Assembly: GCA_907165135.1 (NCBI GenBank)
Contig: OU015569.1
Location: 1,488,001-1,552,000 of the forward strand
Reading direction: 5' to 3'
Source: Oikopleura dioica
Lineage: Eukaryota; Chordata; Appendicularia; Copelata; Oikopleuridae
DNA length: 64,000 bases
The notes beneath the pieces were generated by a model that had not been told where the DNA came from, did no database searches, and was given only the letters and a program-made list of their open reading frames with translations. How positions within the stretch are numbered: position 1 is the first letter of the stretch; each line of letters opens with the position of its first letter. Shown piece by piece: positions 56,365 through 64,000 of this stretch. The position numbers and the translations under genes were made by a program.

Positions 56365-57522
56365 AGCTTCGTTAGAGACTATTACTGTATGTTAATACTT
56401 TATTTTCGATAATAATAATATTAAATTCCAGATATATTCATTTTCCTTTTTTTATCCTTGAAAAATCAAAAATATTCCCAGATTTATTGATAGAGATATT
56501 GAACAATCAAACTTTTGACACTTTTGTTTTATTGTTTTTGATCTAAAACGATAGAACGGGAAACTTCTTTACCTTTATCTTGAGTGAGGATTGAGGCTTT
56601 CAGTTTGAAATTTGAAATTGAGATTGAATGCTTGTGTCAGGGATAGATACTAGTTACAGTGAGTTGAGAATGGTTGAGATAGGTGGCAAAAAAGAGAGAG
56701 AATAGCGGTGTCAGGAATTGAGAAGCGTCAACTTGAGGAGCGTTGCTTTCTTCCTCCGCTGAAAATCTGTCTGGCAGACAGTCTGCAGGACGACAATGCA
56801 GGTAGTATTCTCGGACTTAGGAAGGAAACTAGGCTCGGCGCTCGGGCATTTTATTCGCCGCTCAACGACGCTGCGGCCAATCAGCGCCCAGAGAAATACA
56901 TTCCAATTCCATTTCTAGCGAGATTCCTTTCGAATGCGAGAACTCTCCTTATTTCTAATGCTATTTCTCACTAGAGCTCTCTCGTAGTTTATGATTACGT
57001 AATGTTTAACGACTTGAAAGCGGAGAATACAGTCTACTAGACTTGATTATCATCAAATCTAATTTATATATTGCTTAAATTAATTGATCATCCATTTATG
57101 ATTGATTATTTAGTAGGAGATTCCGTCAACTATTACTAACAGTGTCCATTTCACACTGATTACAATTGCAATTACAGTTAGGGAACATTAAAGTTCAGAA
57201 CATCGTTAACACAATGAGTTCGAATTAATCAATTAAGCAAATGCTTGATTAATGATTGATAAAAAGAAGGCCTGGATACGGTGAAAGCTCACCAAGAAAT
57301 CGAAGAAGGAAGAAATAGAATCAAGAATATAGAAGGATTTCAAGAATTTCAATGTCGCTCTCTTCTCAGCGTGCCTCAAGAAAGGATCTTCAAACATGAC
57401 TTTCCTCCCTCATTTTCTGTCAAAATAAATTCCTTTCCTTGCCTCATTAATCGCTCATGACAAATTCGTGGAGCTAGAATGATCCTTGATAAAGGCAGAA
57501 CTCGGCAAATGTACCGTGCGAT
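56365..57522. promoter_or_regulatory. Head-to-head upstream region of RNF20/40 and TRAPPC9
   Basis: About 1.16 kb between two divergent starts. No gene recognised; the open frame at 56708-56974 has no domain or supporting splice structure. It must hold both promoters. Confidence 0.4.
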
Positions 57523-60500
57523 ATGCAGCCGGACTACCAGGCGGAGGTGCATGATCACGGGACGATCAGAATCGCACTCGCCACTCCTCCCGGCCAGGAG
57601 AATCAACGCCTCAATGATCGAGTCCAGTTGAAGCTAGAGAAGCACAAAGAGCTCTCTATTTCCGGCAGAAATCTTCGGATGCGTTACTCGTGGAGTAAGG
57701 GTTACTCCGGCGAATGGCTAGCTGCTAGTGCTTGGGGAGATGTTCAGCTTTATCGGCGGCCGCTTGGATTGATTTTTATTGTTGATGCGAAGCGGCAGGA
57801 AGATGCTGATAGAGGAATTGAAGAGTACATAGTTAGGGGTCTTCCATGATTTCATGATCGAATTTTAAAACTGATTGTTCTTTGTATTAAAAATCCTTTT
57901 CTAAGCTCTCCGAAAGGAACTGAACGCATCTGTCTATGACGGGCGCTGCTTGCTGGTAGGCAGCAAAAGCAGTCAACCGCTCAAACCCGACATTCTTCAC
58001 TTTCAATCCGTCGATGCTTGGAAAACTTCTTGGAAGGATATTGAAGACATGGTGACGTCGATCTACTACATTCTCGAGTCCAAACGCGTTGAGAGGTCGT
58101 CTATGTCTTCTTCCAACTCGGACAAGTCTTACCCAATGCTAATGGCTCCCTTCGAACGTCGGGAGGGAAATCTAGACTTTGATTCGCGAAGCTTTCGCAA
58201 GAAACTTCAAGGACGATTGAGAAAACACATCGGGGATCTGTGTCTGCTCTGTGGCCTCCCACAAGAGGCGTTGATTGCCTATCACAGCGCATTAGATGCT
58301 CTGCGCCTTTCTCAAGATCATCTCTGGGTTGCGGCTTCGCTAGAATCTCTGCGCCGTGACAGCGTCGTATTCAACCGTAGTCAAGTCTGATCATTGCTTG
58401 GAATCGCCGAATGACATTTTCGAAAAATACCGCGAAGCAGTGATCAATTACTCGAAGTTTAAGGAAGCAGGTGTTCTCGAACTCGAAGCGTGTCTAAAAG
58501 CGACGAAGGTTCTTGTTAATATGGGTCGAAACTTGGACGCCTCTGATTTTCTTCAAAACACAATCTACATTGGCATCAAATTGCCAAGCGAGCGTGAGAT
58601 TGAAAGGCTCTCGACTCTGGCCGATCTATACGGGATGATCGGTTTCAAGAGGAAAGAGGCTTTTTACAAGCGAGTAGCTGCAATGTACTGTGTTGCCGAT
58701 CAGAACAATTCCGAAGCCCGGTGGCAGCAGTGTTTCAGCCTTCTTCGGGAGAGTTTGCCCGGCTTCAGTCTCGAACACGTTCTCGGATTTATAAAGTCGA
58801 GCGAATACGAAACAGACCTGTTTCTTTCATCCGGAGAATCGACTGGCTGGCCGGCGGTGCAGGCGCGCGTTCTCCACGAACTAGCCTTTTCAGCACGGAA
58901 GATTGGCGATACCAAGCTTGCAATCAAACTTTTATCCGGCCTCCTGCATAGTACCCACTCGTTTCTTAACAAATCGGAGCAGGAAGAGATGCTCCAAGCT
59001 TTGAAGAACTACTCCTCTGCGTGTCGAGAGGAAAGCGAAATCCTCTACGAGCCGATTTGTTTACCGAGCTTTGTTAATGTTGTGATACCGACGGGAAATG
59101 GAGATCCAAACCTTGAACCAATCGAGGTATTGTAGAAACTATCAATTTTTCTTACTAATCGATAATACTTATATATTTCCATAAGTAACGAAATTCCATA
59201 GACTACGGCCCAACAAACCAATCGAGTTTTCATCTACTCACCATTCGAAAAAGACCGGAAAAAGATCCGCTGGGTGAAATCTGAAGTCAACACAATCGAA
59301 CTGATATTCTACAATCCACTTGCTGCGGAAATCGATGTCAATCACATATCTGTAAGGAGTTATTTTTCAAAACACGTCGTGAATCTGCTTGTTTCTATAG
59401 ATCGTTGCGAAGGGAGAAGCTTCCCCAGTGAATATCAAGCCGCAAAGTGTTCGTTTGTCGCCTGGATCTCATGTTTCTGTCAAAATCGACTGCATCTGCG
59501 AGATTGTTGGTGAATTCGAAATCACCGGCTACAGAATCGATCTATACGGTCTCGTCTACGAGGTTCACTTTGAGCGGCTTTTGAAAAAACGAAAGGTTCA
59601 TAAACTCTCAACATTTTGATAGTTAATATGTTTTGTAGGAAATTTACATTCTGAAAAGCTACAAGATCGAAGTGATCGACACGATTCCGATGCTCGGAGT
59701 CGACGTGTCCCTCGTCCAATCTCCAAAAGCGTTGAATATCGTCCGCGAACTCCAAGAAAACCAACAAGTCAAGTACAAATCTGCCTTCTACGACGGGGAA
59801 CATCAGAAAATTGCGATCACGATCGAGAACGTTTCTCAAATCCCCATCGGCGAAATTGAAGTTTATCAAGAAGTCGATAGTGAATCAAAGGGAGTGATTA
59901 ACTTTTCATGCGAGAGTGCTCCTTCTACTTTGAAACCCGGCGAACGCGTCATTTTCGAAGCCTTCTTCGACAGTGAATTGAAAGACAGCAAAATTGAGAC
60001 CGTCCTGCACTTCATCAAAATCAACTACAAAGGTAAACAGTTGCCTTAGCCGGTTGTTTTCACTCAAAACAACTAAGTAAGAGTTTCGATCAATGATAAA
60101 TTAGAGCTCATTCTTTCCATCAAAATTTGCAATAACTTTTTTCAAAAGAGCACTCCGATGTTTGCTACATGCGTACACACACGACGATCTTCGAAAGTGA
60201 TATCATCCGTCCCCTGGAAGTTATCGGCCTCTGCGTGAAGCAGTCAGAATCATCCGAATACGCAACGATCGTCCTAGAATGTCATAACAAGGCAATCGAG
60301 GAGATAAACATCATTCAGTCGTACATTTTTCTAATTCAAAAAGAAAAAAATCTAATCCTCATCTAGTGTGCCTAATCAACAGGGACCTGCTTCGCTGAAA
60401 TCAACTGTCGTTCGAAATGGGCACGCATCCGTGCTCTACGTCCAAATTGAGAAGCTAGCGCACATTCCACTTTCCGAACAGTGCATGGAATCTGCGCTCG

Positions 60501-60983
60501 GACTCAAATGGCGCTGCGATCCAGCTCGTTATGGGGTCGTTCATCTTTCTTCCACCACACTTAACACGAATGAACTCATCGCCCTTCAGGTATGTTCATT
60601 TTTCCCAAAGATCGATTTGTATTCCGTGAATCAAGGCTAGTCCTCTCTACTGGGAGTCTGAAGTCGATGATGAGCCACTGGAAGAAATCGTCAAAAATGG
60701 AAAAGTAATGGAGCCCATGATCGTCCGGACGACAGCGATCAACCGCACCAACGAGCCCTTTGAAGATCTCAAAATAATGCTTGAAGCCGTCCAAGAAGAC
60801 TCCCGCGGGGAGTTCAATGTTCTCGACGGTGCGATCATGTCCACTGGCCTCAACGAAGCATTGACTCAAGTGTTGGAGTCGAAGTCCTCCGTTGAATTTT
60901 CTCACATGATGATTCCACGCTTTGCTGGCAATTTCAAAATTCGCTTCAGGGCGTTTGTCGCGGATAAAGGTTGGTTCTTGTAG
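57523..60983 (+). CDS. TRAPPC9: TRAPP complex subunit 9 (NIBP/Trs120)
   Basis: A tethering-complex subunit acting at the Golgi and endosomes. It starts MQPDYQAEVHDHGTIRIALA and continues through AYHSALDALRLSQDHLWVAA, a helical region (DIFEKYREAVINYSKFKEAG; VLELEACLKATKVLVNMGR; FKRKEAFYKRVAAMYCVA), FIYSPFEKD and IELIFYNPLAAEIDVNHIS, then several Ig-like beta domains (KIAITIENVSQIPIGEIEVY; IMLEAVQEDSRGEFNVLDG), ending GWFL at TAG 60981-60983. This order matches TRAPPC9. Exons join by GT-AG introns. One frame break occurs at the TCTCT run 58346-58350: restoring one TC unit gives LESLCAVTASYS and a continuous reading, as in the family's LEGLCAAS block. The ATG at 57523 is the first in frame. Confidence 0.9.
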
Positions 60984-61146
60984 ATCAATAGGGAATTATG
61001 AAACTTAAGGTTCTTCGCTCAAATCTTTCGTCTCTCCGAGTTATTCTTTCTGTATCAGCCATCCTTCAACTGCCTTATAGGATCATTCTTCTGTTTCTTA
61101 TTCCTCCGGTTTATTCTATTAATATTTCCTAATATTCATATTCGGA

Positions 61147-61726
61147 TACATGAAAATCACTTTTGCGGAGCAAAATTCTACCCCCCATGTTTCTTGTGCT
61201 CATTAGAAAGAGCAACTCCTAAGGAGTCGAATGGTATAGTTTTGAGGGTCTGAGTCATCACATATGACGTCATAAGGGCCCCCTTTGAAAAATGGGCATG
61301 TCCCCCTGTATCTCCGAAAATTTTCAGAAATTTATGGAGATTTTGATATCGTTGGAAAGCCCACCTCAAACTGGCTATGAGCACAAGGTGTGCAAGAAAA
61401 AATTTCTAGGAAAAAATTTTTTTCTGGGACAAAAACTTTTTACCCAAAATTTTTTTCGGATTTTTTTATTGCGCACCTGGTGCTCTTAACCAGTTTGAGT
61501 TGGGCTTTCCAACGATACCAAAGTCTCTATATATTTCTGAAAATTTTCGGAGATACAGGGGGACATGACCTGACATTTTCAGGTACTTTCGGCACTAGAA
61601 TTGGCGATTTTTCGTGGCTTAGACACATAAAGATTGCACTCTTCGACTCCTCGGAACCTGCGCTACAAGATGAGCACAGAAAATATTGGGTTCCCGATTT
61701 CGCTCCGCAAAAGTCATTTTCATCTA
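61147..61726. mobile_element. Foldback MITE, possibly Tc1/mariner-like
   Basis: Inverted ends ATGAAAATCACTTTTGCGGA (left) and ATGAAAATGACTTTTGCGGA (right strand) bound 61149-61724. The core, about 61296-61568, is a strong palindrome: TGTATCTCCGAAAATTTTCA and ACTGG...CCAGT arms pair with copies further right. The element is flanked by TA on each side (61147-61148, 61725-61726), which would fit a TA target duplication, but no longer direct repeat is found. There is no coding sequence. It lies between TRAPPC9 and INTS10 and stops only about 30 nt before the INTS10 start. Confidence 0.7.
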
Positions 61727-61743
61727 TCTTCGTCCCTTTCAAC

Positions 61744-61756
61744 GATCTTTTTTTAG
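61744..61756 (+). promoter_or_regulatory. Probable spliced-leader acceptor of INTS10
   Basis: A run of T ending in AG directly abuts the ATG at 61757. It begins about 20 nt after the foldback element's right end, so the insertion has narrowly missed it. Confidence 0.5.
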
Positions 61757-64000
61757 ATGATGGAAGTCGATCAAAGCACCTCAGCCTGGCTGCTGAGCAG
61801 GGCACTCAACGCAAAGAACATCAACGAGGCACGTGTGTGGCTCGAATCCGCCAAATTAGAAAGCCCAAAATCCTTCAACATGATGATATCTGCTTACGAA
61901 CTTGAGTGCAGGGCGCTTACGTCTCCAAAAGACACTGCTAATGTGATATTAGGTAGAAATAATGATGAATGTGCTTGAATAATTAGCTCTTTAAGGCCTC
62001 GTTAAGAATGAAGAATTCATCAATGAGCCCCGACTGTGGGACGAGGAATGGTTCTGAGACGCGAAGTTATTCCTAGAAAGAAAACTTATAAAGAGACAGC
62101 TTCAGAACTCAAACAGGTTAGAATACTGCTTGAATCTGATACAGATTCCAACAGGACAGCCGTGAATATATTTCGCAGCGAAGTAATCACTGCTCTCGGG
62201 CCAACGAATTTCCGCGAATTGATCATCGAATTCATCAACATCTACAAGCAAGAAATTGAGCTGCACATCGAGCTCCTTCTTAAGATTCTAAAGAAGTATC
62301 CAGATTACATCAAACCAGTTGGGCCAAATGTTTGCGACAAGCTTTTCATGGGCGAGAAGCACGACGCTGGAGAGGACCCAGATTTGACGCCGCTAAATAG
62401 GAAACGACACTTGGCTGTAAATACTGTTTTCCCAGTGCTATTTGAATCCGGCAAGTTGGACGCTGTGCAGGCAAAGACTTTGTATAAATGGTTCCAAAAG
62501 AGTCTTGAATATACAGTTTGGTACGTCTCTACGACTAAGCGCCCCAGTGATCTGCCAATGATTGAGTAAGTTCAAGCCGTTAACTTATGAACCCATTAAA
62601 TATTTTGTTAAAGAGGAGATGCATGGGAGAAACTGCGAAAGATCAGATTGCATATTGGTAAACACGCAGGTTGGGAAGCCGAGCCCTCCCTTCCTTGTCA
62701 ACCAGCGCAAGCTTTGTGGCAAATGGTCAAATGGCTGAAGTCGATCTACCTCCCTTTCAACTACAACTCGCGCAGGCCCCCGCCGAATTTAAACGCCATT
62801 CGCAAGCAGACATTTTACACTGCGGTTAACGTCTACCTCGAAGCAGCAGTGCGCTACATGGCCATTTCCGAACCTGCCTTGATCAGGAATCTATCGGGCA
62901 AAAAAACCTACAGTCAATTCCCTATCTACGGCATGATTATTGATGCTGCGGATAAACCAAAAGGAAAATACTTTGACAAAAATTGTAAGTCAACCATTTT
63001 CCTGAAACAAAAAAACTAAATAAATATAGTCGAGGACATGTGCGAGCGTCAGCAATTCTTTACCGCTTCGATCGCCGCCAAGAAGATTTTGACCGACGAC
63101 GATATTTTCGCCGAAGATTTGCAAAAGCTGCAACGGGCGCTGAAATTCAACAAATGGCACTGGCTCGAAGCGTTTCACATTGATTGCTCGTTCAAAGACG
63201 GGGATTTCGACCATGCGATTTTTCGGCTCTCGCATTTGATAAAGGTCAGTTGCGGAATAATTGGCTAACTATTACGATATTTTTGTTTCAGGCTGAAAAT
63301 TGGCAATCTCCGCTGTTATACAGATGGCGAGTTCAACTAGGCTCCTGTTATTATGAGCTGAAGAAGATCAGGACGTCTGTAACATATCTTTACGATGCGA
63401 TGATGCAAGAGCAAGAAGACGCCTTCGACACGGAAATCGACGGGGAATACATTCTCTCAAATCAAATGGGAGAAATCGAATGGGTTCGAGGAGTACACTG
63501 CGACGTCCTCATCATAGGTGGGCAATAATTAAGGAGTACTTTTGAATTACGCTCTATTTCGTAGCAATTCATGCGATTCTTAATGCTACTGCAGTGCTAC
63601 TCGACCGAGCAAACGCCGCTAATGCACCACACCCGAGACAAATGCAAATCGTCGGATGGATGCTAGTACTGAGCCAGTACGAGTGGCCCCGCTTCTTCGA
63701 GACGACAAAGTACGCTATCGAGAAAATCAAGAGCGAAGGAAGCTTTACGTATCCAAACATGCTCGATTTCATTTACGAAGGAGGAGTCATCGAGGAACTC
63801 GCCTGGCTGCTCAATCAGGTAATTTTGCAAACAAACAAAAAAAGACACGAGTTTTTGGAAGGTCAGTTGAATTCAGTTATTCTTTTGATTCCTTCCAAAA
63901 AACCAGAATTTTATGTGAAAAATTGATTTTATTCAGGGCAGTTCAAGCTCGGTGAAATGGGCTTCTGCTAGCCGTATCACTTTCCCATTTCCTTTTAGGA
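61757..64000 (+). CDS. INTS10: Integrator complex subunit 10 (partial, runs off window)
   Basis: Integrator processes snRNAs and terminates transcription at many genes. It starts MMEVDQSTSAWLLSRALNAK, NINEARVWLESAKLESPKSF, then LGPTNFRELIIEFINIYKQE, DAWEKLRKIRLHIGKHAGWE, LKFNKWHWLEAFHIDCSF, AIFRLSHLIK and WMLVLSQYEWPRFFETTKYA, AIEKIKSEGSFTYPNMLDFI. The helical repeat arrangement and the LxQ.EWPR...F.Y.N...I block match INTS10. The gene continues beyond 64000. The join between 62035 and 62080 is not clean: the frame after WDEE needs either a 34-nt GG-AG intron or an indel. Other introns are GT-AG. Confidence 0.85.

Noticed and set aside
56708-56974. 88-codon plus-strand ORF between RNF20/40 and TRAPPC9
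   Set aside because: No domain, no splice context; could be promoter sequence.
61178-61905. ORFs within and across the foldback element before INTS10
   Set aside because: Explained by the inverted-repeat arms; the product has no transposase motif.
1-64000. tRNA genes, rRNA, CRISPR arrays
   Set aside because: I looked for cloverleaf box sequences and regular spaced repeats and saw none; the genome is animal nuclear DNA.

Overview
The window looks like nuclear DNA from a very compact chordate genome, most likely an appendicularian tunicate such as Oikopleura. The evidence is: intron-rich animal genes packed almost end to end; most introns only about 40-70 nt; T-rich splice acceptors placed directly before start codons, as expected for spliced-leader trans-splicing; tight same-strand clusters resembling operons; and several introns that only make sense with GA-AG or GC-AG ends, a known peculiarity of this group. 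All identifications are from reading translated exons against remembered family sequences; no search was run.

Layout. 0.7-7 kb, plus strand: SAP30BP and a Rap guanine nucleotide exchange factor (RAPGEF2/6). 7.4-12.5 kb, plus strand: a tight cluster with a stand-alone CENP-C-type cupin protein, a small acidic protein, APC4 and a TP53I13-like membrane protein. 12.8-14.8 kb: mitochondrial ribosomal uS11m, a 42-residue ORF and an unidentified protein with a D-box-like N-terminus, spaced by 37 and 54 nt. 15-27 kb: a C2H2 zinc-finger protein with an internal duplication, WDR24 (GATOR2), a small mitochondrial-type membrane protein and macoilin. 27.7-28.9 kb: a PDHX-like acyltransferase reduced to its core domain. 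29-34.7 kb, minus strand: a tetraspanin, a lipid-anchored CAP-domain protein and RACGAP1. 35-36.3 kb: a palindromic hAT-type MITE and an orphan ABCB exon. 36.6-40.1 kb, plus strand: USH1G/ANKS4B and NPC2. 40.6-51 kb, minus strand: a secreted CUB protein with a MITE in its first intron, an NKX2-1-class homeobox gene with about 2 kb of upstream DNA, and CCDC146. 51.7-56.4 kb, minus strand: the histone H2B ubiquitin ligase RNF20/40 (Bre1), with a novel multi-exon gene nested antisense in one intron. 57.5-64 kb, plus strand: TRAPPC9 and INTS10, the latter running off the edge; a foldback element lies between them.

The genes are mostly housekeeping (transcription, ubiquitination, vesicle traffic, mitochondria), cell-cycle (CENP-C, APC4, RACGAP1) and ciliary or sensory (USH1G, CCDC146). 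The most notable signals are the non-canonical introns, four miniature inverted-repeat transposons of at least three types (two with perfect 8-bp target duplications), the nested antisense gene, and the stripped-down CENP-C and PDHX homologues. Several apparent frameshifts lie in short A runs or a TC run inside otherwise intact genes; these look more like assembly errors than pseudogenes.
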